A DNA stretch of 64,000 nucleotides from Diplosphaera chodatii (taxonomy: Eukaryota > Chlorophyta > Trebouxiophyceae > Prasiolales > Stichococcaceae): the NCBI GenBank assembly GCA_032358165.1, contig JAALGY010000011.1, positions 868,001 to 932,000 on the forward strand, read 5' to 3'. Position numbers and translations under genes: made by a program. The notes under the pieces are model-generated. The model searched no databases and had not been told where the DNA came from. It saw nothing but the letters and a program-made list of their open reading frames with translations. Shown here piece by piece: positions 37,046-49,027 of this stretch (position 1 is its first letter; the number at the start of each line of letters is the position of its first letter).

Positions 37046-38240
37046 TCATATTGAGAAAGAGCTCCCTAATTGCATGACTTCTACTTCGATGGCCTCTGCC
37101 TCGGGGCCATCTATATCCAGCAACTCCCTCAGCTGCAGCAGGGTGGAGAACTTTGCGGGCACCTCCGTATTCTGGAGGTGCATCCGGTACAAATCCATCA
37201 CCTGCGGTGCAACAGCAAGCGGTTGATCCCCTGGCTCACCGTGATGCATAGCATCAGGGTTGAAGTGATGTGTTACAGGTTCCTTTGAAGGCATTCAACG
37301 TGCATTGAGGCAGGGAAGGGCAGCAGGCAGCTGGAGGCGTTGTGCACGCTCACCTCCTGCTTCTCATACCGCGCATTCAGCAGCGGCTCCCGCACAGTGC
37401 AATTCTCCTGCAGCGCTCGCCGCAGCTCCACCATTGCTCTGCCGTCACAGGCAGGGGAACAACCATGGCCAGGGGTACGGGTAATGATCCAGACCAGCAA
37501 GCTACAGACATATGCCAGGGCGAAGGCACTGCCGGCCGGCGTCGCCTGCACGCTGCAAGCAGTCCGCACGGTGCTTGGGGGTGCACAGACCTGGCTGGAC
37601 TGCCCTGCGCGTTGAACTGCATGGCCTTGTGCACCGCCACTGCCTGCCGCGTGCGTGCGAGCGCCATCTTGTACTCCCTACCGTCCAGCGGGTTTGCGGA
37701 CATGCTCTCATCCTGCGGGTGGCAAGAGCAGTGGCTGAAGCACGGTCCTGCTGTTGTGTGTCGCGGCGAAAGGCGGCACGCGGCTGCATCCAGCAGCCTC
37801 CCCACCTGCCGCTCCTGCCTCCGCTGGTCCGCCTGCTGCCCGCCGTCCGTGGCTGAGATGCTCTGCTGTCTGATGCGGTTGATGCCCCACGTAGCCAACG
37901 ACAGGGCCAGCCCCGCAAGCACCCAGGCCTGTGCTGACAGCCTGCGAAGACGTGTTGTGTTCATCCAAGCGATTTGCAGGAATGGTGTTGTCGAGTAGTA
38001 CCACTTGCAGACCATAGCGCAAGGCCTGCATGCTTGCTGATGAGATATGATGGTAGGTGCAGTTGCTCATGCGTCAACGCGTCGCTCTGTCAGATCACAC
38101 AGCTGCTCGGCAATCTGTCACGGCGGCGTGCGCCAATGCAACGCACCCCAGGAGGGTTGCATTGCCGCCAGCAGGCGCTTCGTCGAGCGCGCCCGGCGGA
38201 ACTGGATCCACCAGGACGTAGCTGTCTTGTCGGTCTGCAT
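37046..38240 (-). CDS. Small single-pass membrane protein of unknown function
   Basis: A minus-strand exon chain joins in phase. ATG 38240 starts MQTDKTATSWWIQFRRARST and ends ...HWRTPP at a GTGACA donor. The second exon starts LSAQAWVLAGLALSLATWGI (one hydrophobic span) and continues as a charged Gln/Arg helix (QQADQRRQERQ). The third, from about 37711, gives DESMSANPLDGREYKMALAR and AVAVHKAMQ. The fourth gives AMVELRRALQENCTVREPLL and NARYEKQE near 37360-37440. The last, 37046-37202, is VMDLYRMHLQNTEVPAKFST followed by LRELLDIDGPEAEAIEVEVM. The product is roughly 230-240 residues: basic N-terminus, one membrane span, then a soluble helical part. I do not recognise the family. The regular splicing and strong amphipathic pattern argue that it is real. 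Confidence 0.6.
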
Positions 38241-38896
38241 GAGCCGCTCGACTGTTGTGTGCTGATCTGTGGCGTGGTTGTTGGCAGAAGGGGCGACTGT
38301 GATGTCGGGTCAGCAGCAGTGTAGGTGTATCTGCTACAAGCTGCAATGATCGGTGGCTGGGCAGCAACGCCTGCGTATCCATCGCAATTACCAGTCATAC
38401 AACGGTGTCTGAGTAGAGGGCCGGGCGAGAAAACGCACTGTGGCGCGGTCCAGAGCGGCGCTGGCATCACATGCTGCCTGCACGTGACCTCTACAGTCCA
38501 GTGGCATCAATAACAAGAGCCGTGGTGCCATCATTTGCAGCTCTGCTGATCAGCTCAGAACCACGCCAGGGCTGAAGCTGGCTGTCGGAGATCACCTTGT
38601 GACGCACTCGCCAAGTTCTGCGGCACTTGTGATCCCATCTAACATCTGAGAGGCACAGCCAAAAGCACGCGACCGCGACTGTGCCTCTGATCAACCTCAT
38701 GCTCCATTGCAGCTGCTAAGGACTACAATACTGAATTGATCCGGCATCATGATGACCTGACCCTCTCTTCGTTGCGCAAGCGCTCCTGCACAGGTTGGTT
38801 CCATGCTTAGCTGCTGTCAGCTGCATAACAGCGCCTGCGCCTGCTTGGCCTCTCATATGTGACATTTAAAAGGCAGTGTCGTGCTGTCATCCCCAG
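38241..38896. other. Divergent promoter region between two unknown membrane-protein genes
   Basis: About 650 bases between the start codons of two divergently oriented genes for small membrane proteins. It should hold both promoters. No specific element or repeat was identified. Confidence 0.4.
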
Positions 38897-39970
38897 ATGG
38901 CGCGCGGATCCAACTCAGCGCCCGGCGGGAGGGCGCCCCAAAAACCGCCTGGCCTGCTGGGCCGCCTGTTCCTGCTGCTGTGTGTGCCGCTGCCGGAGGC
39001 CTTGTCGGTGCACAGCCTGCTGCGGAGCGTCGGTACCTGCTTCAGTGCAGCTGGCTGGTTCCTGGCTGCACTGCTGACGCTCACGGCCCCGCTGTCCATC
39101 CCCCTTCTGGTGTGGACAGCCTTAGGTGAGCCGCTGTATCCTGCCGAAGGCAGATACATTGCTCTCAAGGGCCATTTTCACAAAGGGTCATCAGAAGCTT
39201 GCACCAAATATGGGCTCACATGCAGGAGCAGACAGCAAGCAGCAGGTGGTGCGGCTGCCACAGGGCTTAACGGCCATCAGCGGCAGGGAGCTCAGCCTGC
39301 CTGCGCTTTCAGCGCCCGCAGCGTTCGCACTGCTGGCGGCGGTGTCGATCAGCATCCACGTGGCACAGGCAGCGAGGCAGCGCGCCAGGCTGCGGCAGCA
39401 GGAAGCGTCAGCGAGGGCGCTGCGCCCTGACATCGCCCTGCAGCGGCCGCAGGCACCGCCGCCCAAGGTGTCGACAGCAGCGCGGAGGTCGACTCCAGGC
39501 GGCGCAGCTCCCATGGAGTCCCCGTTCAGTTTGCATCGCCGGCAACCTGGCGTTTCAACGCCCGACGGCAAACTCCAGCTCAGCAGCAGGCCGGCAAACG
39601 GAGAGTCAGGCGGCGGCAGGGGCATCGCTGTGCAGCCGCTGTTCGCACAGCTGGCCGAGGTGCAGCGCGTCGTCGTTGGTGCAGGGCCGGCGGCGCAGCT
39701 GGCAGCAGGCATCCCTCAGACCTTCGAGAATGCCGTCTTCGAGACTGGGCGCCTCTGCGGTGAGTGGTCAATAGCGACATGGGCTGCCCTGTGCCGGACA
39801 ACGGTTTGCTACTTGGACCTTGCCAAGGCCTGATCATCTGACCATGAGCAGACATCTCTCTGCCCTCATCTGCAGGTATTGTTGGTGTGGATGCGCCCCC
39901 GGGGGGTGGGGGCTCTGCAGATGCACTGAACAGAGTGCTGGCCCAGCTCAAGGCAGCTGTGACGGGCTGA
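38897..39970 (+). CDS. Small two-span membrane protein of unknown function
   Basis: Three exons join in phase: 38897-39125, 39226 to about 39760, and 39877-39970. ATG 38897 gives MARGSNSAPGGRAPQKPPGL followed by hydrophobic LLGRLFLLLCVPLPEAL and a long span (AGWFLAALLTLTAPLSIPLL). After the first junction (WTALGADSKQQVV) comes a third hydrophobic stretch, APAAFALLAAVSISIHVAQA. The rest is a Pro/Ser/Arg-rich linker and a helical region (AQLAEVQRVVVGAGPAAQLA). The C-terminal exon is Gly-rich then helical (ALNRVLAQLKAAVTG) and ends in TGA. Length is about 285 residues. No family was recognised. Two or three membrane spans near the N-terminus suggest an endomembrane or plastid membrane protein (inference). 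It is divergently arranged with the membrane-protein gene to its left. Confidence 0.6.
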
Positions 39971-40289
39971 AACACCTGCGGTTCAGGCCAGTGGTGAGCA
40001 GCAACAAACAGCATTGCAGGGGCCAATCGTGGGGTTGTTTGACAACAGAATCCTGTATGTGCAGGCAGTGACCATCCTCAGACAATCAGAGTCAACCAGG
40101 AACAAAACATGCTGGAACTTTTGAACAATTGGTTCTGCGCACCGTGATTCTATGCACACCCGAGATTAATTGCACACCAGACAGCCACCATTGCGCAAAC
40201 TGAAACCTACACTTGTTCTGGCATGCTCTTTTGCCGAACTGTGGCTCAGCAGCTGACAGAGATGCCGACTGTCGAGAACAATTGTTATG
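39971..40289. other. Convergent 3' spacer
   Basis: About 320 bases between the two-span membrane-protein gene (+) and the low-complexity gene (-). It should hold both 3' ends; the exact 3' end of the minus gene is uncertain. Nothing else was recognised. Confidence 0.35.
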
Positions 40290-43200
40290 TCAGCGCAGGA
40301 TCCTTTGGCTGGGTTGCTGTTGTGACAACTGCGGGAGGGCGGCGGGGCCGCTACCGCCACTCAGCGCTTCAGCATGCCGCCTGTGGGCCGAGTCTGCAGC
40401 TGACACCGCCTGCAGTGGCCGGTTGCTGCCTGCAGATGCCAGTCTGAGTGTGTGGCTACCCCAGCAGAGCACAGCTTTTGGCAGTGTGCGGCTGCGACAG
40501 GGCGGCATGGATGGAGTGGCATCGCGGAGCAGAACACCGACAAGCTGACAGCTCAGACCTGCGACACCGGTTGGTTCTTCCTCGAAGGCAAAGATGCCGC
40601 CGTTGACGCCATTTGTTGGCACCGAGCTGACCGACATGCTGCGGCCGAGGTCCCTGACATTATGCCCTTGCGCCGGCCACCCTTGGCCTGAACAATCGAA
40701 AATATGGAGTTGAACACCTTTTATAATGTTGTGGCGCAGCGCAAGCGGATAGGCCGGTCTGGCCCGCCGTCCAGAACATCATTGCCACCACTAAGCACGC
40801 AGTCCAGCAGTGCACACCTTGCACGGACCGCAACAACACGGACAAGCAATGCGGCTCGCACCCTCCGAGTCGGATGACGACGCAGACGCGTCCATGGCCG
40901 AGAAGTCCATGCTCATCGAGCCATTGAAGGACGGCGAGGTTCCCAGCAGCCCTGTTGTCGGCGCAGACCTGTGGGGGAGAAGCCCAGCACACACATCAAG
41001 CTACTGCATCACCTCACATCAGTCAGTACCTTCCACTGCCGCCTGCCAGCAACGGGTGTGGGGCCTGCACCGCCTGCAGATGGACAGGCATCAACACAGG
41101 TCCACAGAGAGTTCTCCAAATGGTGCATGGGCAGGGCACCTTGCGAAGGGGTTGACAACGCCGCCTGACCGCCGCACAGCCCAGACCCCCGCTGGCGCCT
41201 CGCTGGGCGGCGAGTGCATTGGCAGCTCCGGCGCTGCCGACGGGAGCTGCCGCCGCTGCTGCTCGCCTGCGTGGCTCGCCTGCTGGCCCTCTGGAATGCT
41301 GCTCAGAGCCTCCGGCTGCCGGCCAAACCCCACGGCTCCTGCATCGGCGTCCGCTGCAGGCGCCAGCCTGCTGATGCCCGAGCTGGGCATGTCCTGTGCA
41401 CCCCCAGTGCCATTGCCCTGCGCCTGCAGCAAATGCAACACACGGTGTGCAAGCCTGGTAGCTCGAAAAACCGCAGCAGCAACACATGCTGCACGATAGA
41501 ATGACTGCTGTCCATGTTGCAGACCAAGCACTGCGACCCTCCAGTTCGGACGGTGAGCTATCACCTGCGGCATTGGGCCCTGCGGTGGGGCGGCTGTCGC
41601 CAGCTCTCCCCTCTGAGCCTGCTCCTGTTGGTGTGCAGCATGAGACGCCGCCATGTCTGCTGCCAGCTTCTGCTGCCGGCGGTGCTGCTCCGCCTACACC
41701 CCGAGCACGCTATGTCACTATTTTAGGGTTTAGGTGTACCTGTGCAGCTTCACCCTGCGAAGCCTGGTCAGCATATGACGGCCGTGAAGATTGGCGATTT
41801 ACTGCCATTGCGATGACAAGACGATGCACTATCTTACCGCAAAGGCGGTCAGCTCGCCGACGGGCTTGTGGCGGCTGTGCATCGGCGTCGCCGCTGGGGC
41901 GCGATCCTCAGTCCGCTGCAGCAGCGACCGCAGCAGCGCCGTCCGTCTCAGGTCCTGTGCAAGGCCAGACCAGCGACATCTAGCGGTTTTGCTGGACCAT
42001 CATGCAGCCTACTGGAGAAACAGACCAGCCACCATGCCTGCGGCAGGGATGTGCGCAGGTATGCTCCTCTGCAGTGTGATGGCACCTGTCCACTGCTCAG
42101 TCACCGCAGCTGCTCCCTGCACACGTGCCAGCCCTCAACCCTGAGCCCACCTGGCCAAGCGCGGGGTCGGAGGGGCTGGGCGGCAGGCGCTCCGCTTCCG
42201 AGGCGTCCATCGCGGTGCAGGCCCCGCCGCGGCTCATGCGCGTCCGAGTGGGGCTGGGAGTCAGGAAGCCTGGATGCAGCGCCACACTCACATCCCATCC
42301 CGACATGGTGTTCTCAGAGCCGCCAGTGTGCGCACTTGCGGAGGGTTTGCACGCTGACTACATCAAAGGAAGAATTGCTACTGGCAGGGCTCCGGGTCAC
42401 CCTGCATTGCTTTGCGGCCGACAATGGCCATTCGCACTATGAACTGACCCAGGTCGCGCCTGTGGTGCTGGACACTGGACCGGAGCGCTGCGGCGTTGCT
42501 GGGGACACCGCAGCTATTGAGGCGGCGGACGCTGCAGAGTCCTGTTGGGCACCCCCGCTGGAGGCGCGCAGGTGCACGGGGCCGGCCTCGCCGCCGCCCG
42601 ACAGCCTGGCTGGACGCCGTTCTGCCGGCGTCCCAAAGGGGCTGAAGCAGCCGGCGGCCTGCAGTCGAGCGGGTATCAAGCTGGGCCCAGAGAGCAGGTG
42701 CCATGCAGGAGGAGGCAGTGGCAGCAGTAGATCAAGGGACTGGACCCAGCCACCAGCCAGGAAGTGTGTACAAGTGCACCAGCGTGGATTGTGCATTACA
42801 CCGCTTGCCTCGGGGGTGATGGCGCTGCCACCGCTGGTGCGGCGGTCCGTGGCCATCGGGCTGCCGGGGCTGTCATCCGACTGACTGCCACCGTCAGGCA
42901 GCGAGCCGCAGCCCAACAACAGGCCCCCACCTCCGGCGCAGCTCATCTTGCTCATGTCGGCGGCCATGGACTGCAAGAGGCAACGCTAGGTATGGCGAGC
43001 GAACAACCGCAACAAGTCTAGGTGGTGCATGATACTTGCCTTTCATACGTCCAGCACCATGGCTCGAAGGAATACTGCAGGCGGCTGACCTCTGAGAGGA
43101 AGCGCTTCTGCGAGCGCAGGTTGTCCATCTCTGCAGCGTCCACCAGGCCCTCCGTGGACGTCCTGGCCAAGTCCCCGGATATTCGCTCCGTGACGGACTC

Positions 43201-43335
43201 CTCCGCCCGGCTGCGGCTGCGCTTGAGCGGCGTGGCAAGCCGTGGCAGCTGGACGAACGCCGGGTTGGTGGTCAGGTTCCGAGCCGCACCGTTCATGGCT
43301 GCGTCTGCACTCTGCTGCGCATCTGCCGCCGCCAT
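40290..43335 (-). CDS. Ser/Ala/Pro-rich low-complexity protein, function unknown
   Basis: Exon chain on the minus strand starting at ATG 43335: MAAADAQQSADAAMNGAARN, then LTTNPAFVQLPRLATPLKRS and a charged helix with SESVTERISGDLAR-like character ending RSQKRFLSE at a GTCAGC donor. Exon 2, from about 42972, is SMAADMSKMSCAGGGGLLLG and ends ITPE at a GCAAGC donor (GC-AG intron). Exon 3, from about 42662, is CFSPFGTPAERRPARLSGGG. Later exons are Ser/Gly/Ala/Pro-rich: MSGWDVSVALHPGFLTPSPT (about 42300), SSIPEGQQASHAGEQQRRQL (about 41290) and SFNGSMSMDFSAMDASASSS (about 40930). A downstream exon gives SMSVSSVPTNGVNGGIFAFE (about 40600). The last exon and stop (40290) are uncertain. Most of the product is predicted disordered, with many SP/TP sites. 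No family was recognised. Confidence 0.5.
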
Positions 43336-43959
43336 GGCAGGAGTGACTTGCTGAGTCGGACAAATGAGATACACGGGCCCCAAGGAGTGTCCGCTGCTAA
43401 GCCGCCTGCTGCGGCCTGTCACTGACGGTCATTGTTACATCTGATGATCCGTTATGCAGAGTGGCAGCGGTCAACACCAGCCTGTTACCACAGTTGCACA
43501 ACCTGGACAGATACAGCTGGCCTGCCCTCTGTCTGCCACATCTTACGCTGGCACTTTGCTGTGCAAGTGCACGCTGCGGTTCAAATCAAGGTTGCGGGAA
43601 GCGCTTGGTGTTCGCCCACAAAGTCGAAGCAATCGCCGCTTCACTGCACGTTTCAGCGACAACACCTGCAAATCACTGAGAAACACTGACACCTTGCTGG
43701 AAGCCTGTAACACCTGCAACATTGTCGTCAGACATGACCTGCATGTGGGGACCCAGGCACGTGGACTCCCCAAAGCCCATACGACCCCCTGAAATTGATG
43801 CATCACTGCATTTGCGTCCGACCGTGCCAGGCAGTGGCGAAAGCGCCTGGTGGGCCGTGCACCGATCGGGCTTTCTGTGCCACTGGCAGGCCGTTGGTGC
43901 TGTGCATTCGGTCCACATCAAGGCTGCACTGCAGGTCATTGTTATCAAGGTGTGCCACC
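43336..43959. other. Divergent promoter region, low-complexity gene (-) / tepsin-like gene (+)
   Basis: About 620 bases between two start codons pointing apart, expected to hold both promoters. Several short open frames are present in all registers but none shows a domain or sensible splice pattern. Confidence 0.4.
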
Positions 43960-46900
43960 ATGTTCGCCACGTTCACACGAATGCGCAAGTTGGAGTCCGC
44001 AACGGATGGCCGGGACGAGCCTGCTCCAAGTAATGCTTGCCAATCAACGCTCCAGTGTGCACCCCTCATGATGCAACACTTGATGCGTTGCAGCTATTTC
44101 TGCGACACGCAGACGTAGCTTGACGCACTCACTGTCGTGAGCGCATGATCTCACGATACTGCTGGAACTGTGGTGACGCTTGTGCACAGCGCCCAACCTG
44201 AGCGCTTTCGTGCCCTTCACCGCAGTCTACCTGCTGGATGAGCTGGCAGCAGACGCACAGTCGGGCATGCCTGAGGTCGGGCTGGTGGTCGACTTCTGCG
44301 TGAAGCGACTGACAGCCAGGCCGCCCGTCGTCAAGCAGAAGGTGGCAAACACAAGCACCATGCGGTGGCGACTTGGGAGCGTCGCATAGCTGGCAGTGAA
44401 CCTCGACAGAATGCGCTCTGTTCTTGTCTGCAGACGCTGCGGTTGATCAAGCACCTGTGCAACAAGGGCTGTCACGAGTTCCGGCGTGCCATGGCTCGCC
44501 ACTCCAGCAGTGTGCGGTGCGGCCTTCTGAAGTGCACTTGACAGCCACAACATGGCCTCATACCCGCGATCAGCTCACCGATCTGGAGACGGGCGTTGCT
44601 CGGAACAGAACTCAGGCACCGCTCGCATGCCTGCTGCAGAGAGCTCACGCACTACAAGGGGGAGCCAGACCCTCTCAAGGGCGATGTGCCGAACCAGCGA
44701 GTGCGTGATGCGGCACGCGAGGCACTCGATGCCCTGTTCGGAGCGGAGAATGGCTACGCCCCAACCAGCACGCCCGCACAGCCGCAGCTGACGGTGGGGC
44801 AGCGGCAGCGTGAACAGCCTTGCCTGGCTGCAAGCAACTGCACATCGATGGCAGCAGGTTGTACATGCTTCAGCAATGCCAGCTTCACTGCTGTGTGTCC
44901 TGCTGCACAGAATCGCATCCAGGGCTTTGGCAGCACCAACTACAGCGGCAGCGGCGGCAGCGGTGGCTTCTCAGGCGGTGGCGGCGCCGCCACCAGCGAA
45001 GGCGTCGGCGGCATGCTCGGCAGCGGCTTGGCCATGGGGCAGTCGGCGCTCAACAGGGCCGCTGGCGCCGTGTCGAGTGCCTCCAGTGCCGTCTCCAGGG
45101 GCGTGCAGGTGATGCAGGGACGGCACCTGCGCTGTCGTCGGTATTGGTCATTCCTTGCTCCAGGCATGCCATTGGTCGCAACCAGCAGGCTCATGCCTTG
45201 TGCTGTGGCCGAAGAGGGTGACGGGCGCCCTCATGCTACCGCAGGGATTCGGGAACCCGAAGTACGAGTCGGGCCTGCGGGCGGCGCCCAGCTACATGCC
45301 GCCGGCGGGGGGCGGCGGCGGCGGCGGCGGGGGCGGCGTCGCCTCGCCGCGCTGGGGCGCCTCCGTGGCCGGGGCTGCCGGCAGCGCGCTGTCAGGCGCC
45401 GGCTCCGCCATCAGCGGCGCGGGCAGCGCCATCAGCGGGGCGCTGTCGCCGAGCCACCGCGGCCGCGGCAGCGAGTCCATCCTCGGCGGCCAGGCGCGGC
45501 ACTGTCCCCGCTCTGAGGTTGTTCGTGCTCGATGGTGCGGAACAACTTTCCGCCTGACTGGCTGCGACGGGTTTAGCTTCACATTGCAAGGTCCACATGC
45601 CTGCGAGCGCTTGTGGGTGCCACCAAAGGCCTGCTGCGCAGCGAGACCAGGTTGCAGCTCTGATGTTGGCAGGGTGTTGGCGGGTATGACAGCGATGACG
45701 AGCCGTCCTCCAGCCACCAGCCGCTGACCCGCGCGATGCCTCGCACTTCAGCAGCAGCCACTGGGGCCGTTGCTGATGAGGCGGAGCTGGTGGACCGTGT
45801 GTGTGCGCCGGGTGCGCCGCCTTTGGCATTACTTTGCAGACTCTGATCAAGGAGGTTGTCGTCTTGTGGAACCATTTGCCAGGGACTGGGGCTGGCGCCC
45901 GCCACCTGGGGAGCCCACTGTGCCGGGCCGACTTGATGCTGCCTGATCTCGGCCTGCAGGACGCTGTATCCCTGCCAGCATAACCTTGTGCAGACCTGGG
46001 TCAATCTGCTCGCCGCAGGCGGGGTCCGTGCAACGCCCGGGGCGGAGGAGCTGCGCACATTCGTGGAGGCGCTGGCGCCGCTGGACGGCCTGGAGGTCGG
46101 CCGCCTGCTGGCCAGCAAGATGGTGCGCTCTCTTGTGACAGTACACTGTCATGCACTGCACCTGGTTTCGGCGTGGCAGCCCTCACAGCGCCGCCCTTGC
46201 AGTGGCATCTCGATGGTCGCTTCTGCTTTGGGCACGTAACTTGCACATTCTCTCATGTTGCTGCTGCATGTGGCCGTGCAGGAGGGCACGTCGTGGCAGG
46301 CGTGCCTGCGGGCGCTGTGCGCTGTCGAGGCGGTCGTGCAGCAGGGGTCGTCCGCTGCGTGCGGCGAGGCGGCCGTGTTCTTCCAGGTGCGGCAGGCAGC
46401 GCTGCATCATGCCGCAAGCAGCATGCGACCTCACAGATGACCGAAGCTGGACTGCCAGCAGGGTGGGCTGCTGACATGTCTGCCGTCAGCCTGGGGATTG
46501 TGCGTTCAAGGGCGAAAGCCTGCGTGTCACGGCACTGTCCTCATCATGCGCCTGGCATCTGCTTTGCAGTCGGACCCCAGCGCGCTGCAGGCGGCGGCAA
46601 AGTCGCCACAGGCCACGGTGCGGGCGCGCGCCCGGGCTGTGCTGGCCGCCATTGGCGCTGACGCACTGGCGGATGGCCCAGGCGCCTCCCCGGCCGGCCA
46701 GCCAGCTGCAGCACAGGTGTCACGACTGCATCGCGCTGCACGACATTTCCTACTGGGTGCAGCATTTCAACACACACAACCATTTGGCCGATGCCATGCT
46801 GTGAAGAAGCAGTGTGAGCCACCGTTCTGAGTGGATGGTGGCTTCTGTTGTCGAAGGAGCCAGAGCCCGACCTGATGGGCGATCTGCTGGGTGGCGATGA

Positions 46901-49027
46901 TGAGCCGCCGCAGCAGCCGCCGCAACAGCCGCCGCCACACAACGCCCCGGCTGCAGGGCTGCCGCCACCACATGCAGCAGCACCTGGTGGCGACCTCATG
47001 GGTGCGCAATTGGGATGCTGTTTCACACTTACGTGACAAACAGTTGTCCAGGTGTAGCTGCAGCCTGGCCCCTGACGGCCATCAGAGTCTGCTGTGAGCA
47101 TTGCTCTTGTGGTGCTGCTGTTCGTTGGGTCACCTCTGGCTGTGCTGCGCCGTGCAGAGCTGCTGGGAGGCGGTGATGTGCAGCCGCAGCAGCCAGCACC
47201 CACAGCAGCGCAGCAGCCCGCCTCCGCGGCACCAGGCGGCGGCATGTTTGACGGCCTGTCCCTTGCGCGTGCCCAGAGCAGCGGCTACGGCCAGCCTGCC
47301 GCGCTGGCCGCTCAGCAGCCTCAGGCGCCGCAGCAGGGCGCTGACAGCCTGTTTGGCGGCCTCGCCGTGGCAGGTACAGCTGTGCACCCTGCTGTGACAA
47401 CCGCTTGCGTGCACCTCTTCGTCGGTCCCGGGCCGCATGGGGCAAGAAACTCCGGGCGTGCAGGAAAAGAAGTGCGGATTGTTCGCAGACGGTGGAGCGG
47501 CGCTGCCGGCAGTGCCGCAGCAGCCGCCGCAGCACGTGAGGCCGCCGGCGGACGAGCTGGCGGACCTGTTCACCAGCCTGTCGCCCGTCGACGCCGCCAG
47601 CAGCACGGCCGGCGTGGCGGGCAGCAGCGCCAGCAGCGGCGGCAGCGGCCTTGGCGCGGGGGCCCCCACGGCGCAGCGCCACGTCTGGCCGCCGCCGCAG
47701 CAGCTGCAGGCCGGCCTGCAGCCGCAGCACCAGCCACAGCCGGGCTCAGCCACGCCGCTCGTCGGCCTGGCCAATGGCGGCGGCGGCGGCCATGCTCAGG
47801 CCCGTGGCGGCGGCGTCGCGAACCCTGGCGGCGCCATGAACGCTGGCGGCGCAGGGCACGCGCGCTCCAACAGCGGCAGCGGCGCCTTTGGGGACCTCGA
47901 CCTGGAGTTTCGGAAGCAGCGGCCCATGGGTGGGTGCTCCTGCCTGCTCCGATGGGCGGTACAACAAAGTAGGTCCTGTTGTACACAGGGGGAGATGCCC
48001 TGCAACAAGGCTCTGCTGCTCCCTATGAACATGCCCATGCCATGTCCTGTAGGCGGCGGCAGCCTGCACACAGGCACGGGCAGCAGCACGTCAGCAGCGA
48101 GCTTCGGCACCGCATCCCCATCGCCGCAGATCAACATGGTGCCCGGGGCTGGCACGCCAGGTGTGAGGGACCTGGACGCAGCTTTTCGCTATGCGTGTCC
48201 AGCACAAGTACTTATGGTTGCTTCAAGGACGCACCAGGGGCTGTGTCCTCAGCATGGCCTCGTCTAAAGCTGATCAGCAGACATGTCTAACACCCTGCGT
48301 GCAGGTTTTGCTGGCGGGCCGCCTCTGCAGATGCAGCCACAACTGTGGCAGCAGCAGTCGCAGGCGCCGCCTGCGCAGTATGCCCAGCAGCAGCAGTATG
48401 CCGCGTATGGCCAGCCAATGTACGCCCAGCCGGCGGCGCTGCAGCCGCAGCAGTGGCAGCAGCCGATGCTGCCACAGCTGCAGCCCGGTTTGCCGCAGCA
48501 GCCGCCGCTCAGTCCACCGGCATATGGCAGTGCAGGTGGCTTTGGCGGCAGCGGCGGTGTGGCGCCACCCAGCCTGAGCATTGGCCATGCACGAACCTCT
48601 TCCACAGGTGGGCATTCGACTGGTCGGGACGCTAGACAGGAGCCTTTTCAGGTTTAATGCCCCTGTGATGCGCCCATGCACGATGGCCACCTAGTCGGTA
48701 CTCTGCCAGGGTCTACATGTGGTGGCGACCTCATGAGCTGGTGACATGTGAGCAGCATGTTGTGCGCAGGCCTGGTCGGCAGCAGCCCCACGGCAGCAAC
48801 GGCCCGCGAGACGCTGCAGCAGGCGGGCGTGCCGGAGGGCTTCGCGCCCCGCCCGGAGCACCAGGAGGCTGCCTTCGACTTCGTCGGGGTGTGCAAACTT
48901 TGAGAAACTGTCTGCGGCTGTCGCCTGGTGGCAATCAACACACCACTGTAGATGCGGTGCACGTGCCGACAGCATTGAGATTGTTCTCTGCCCGATGCAG
49001 GACCATATCAGCCAGCTCAAGAAGTGA
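43960..49027 (+). CDS. Tepsin/MTV1-like ENTH-domain AP-4 accessory protein
   Basis: Clathrin/AP-type vesicle accessory protein of the trans-Golgi. Exon 1 (43960-44029) MFATFTRMRKLESATDGRDE joins in phase to IYLLDELAADAQ (44226-44341), TLRLIKHLCNKGCHEFRRAM (44434-44516) and ELTHYKGEPDPLKGDVPNQR (from 44640). This is the ENTH/VHS-type helical domain of animal tepsin and plant MTV1, including the PDPL(K/H)G loop. A Gly/Ser-rich linker holds IQGFGSTNY and GFGNPKYESG, then YDSDDEPSSS. A second helical domain (about 46000-46720, RATPGAEELRTFVEALAPLD ... ATVRARARAVLAAIGADAL) resembles the VHS-like domain of tepsin. The long Gln/Pro/Gly tail carries DLMGDLLGG, the motif SLFGGLAV and ADLFTSLSP, and ends DHISQLKK, TGA at 49027. 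Localisation and partners are inferred from the family. Confidence 0.85.
47349..47369 (+). other. AP-4 beta-appendage binding motif (LFxG[M/L]x[L/V])
   Basis: Codons for LFGGLAV match exactly the LFxG[M/L]x[L/V] motif by which animal tepsin binds the beta4 appendage of AP-4. It lies in the disordered tail of the ENTH protein, where such motifs act. The match is seen directly; binding is inferred. Confidence 0.65.
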
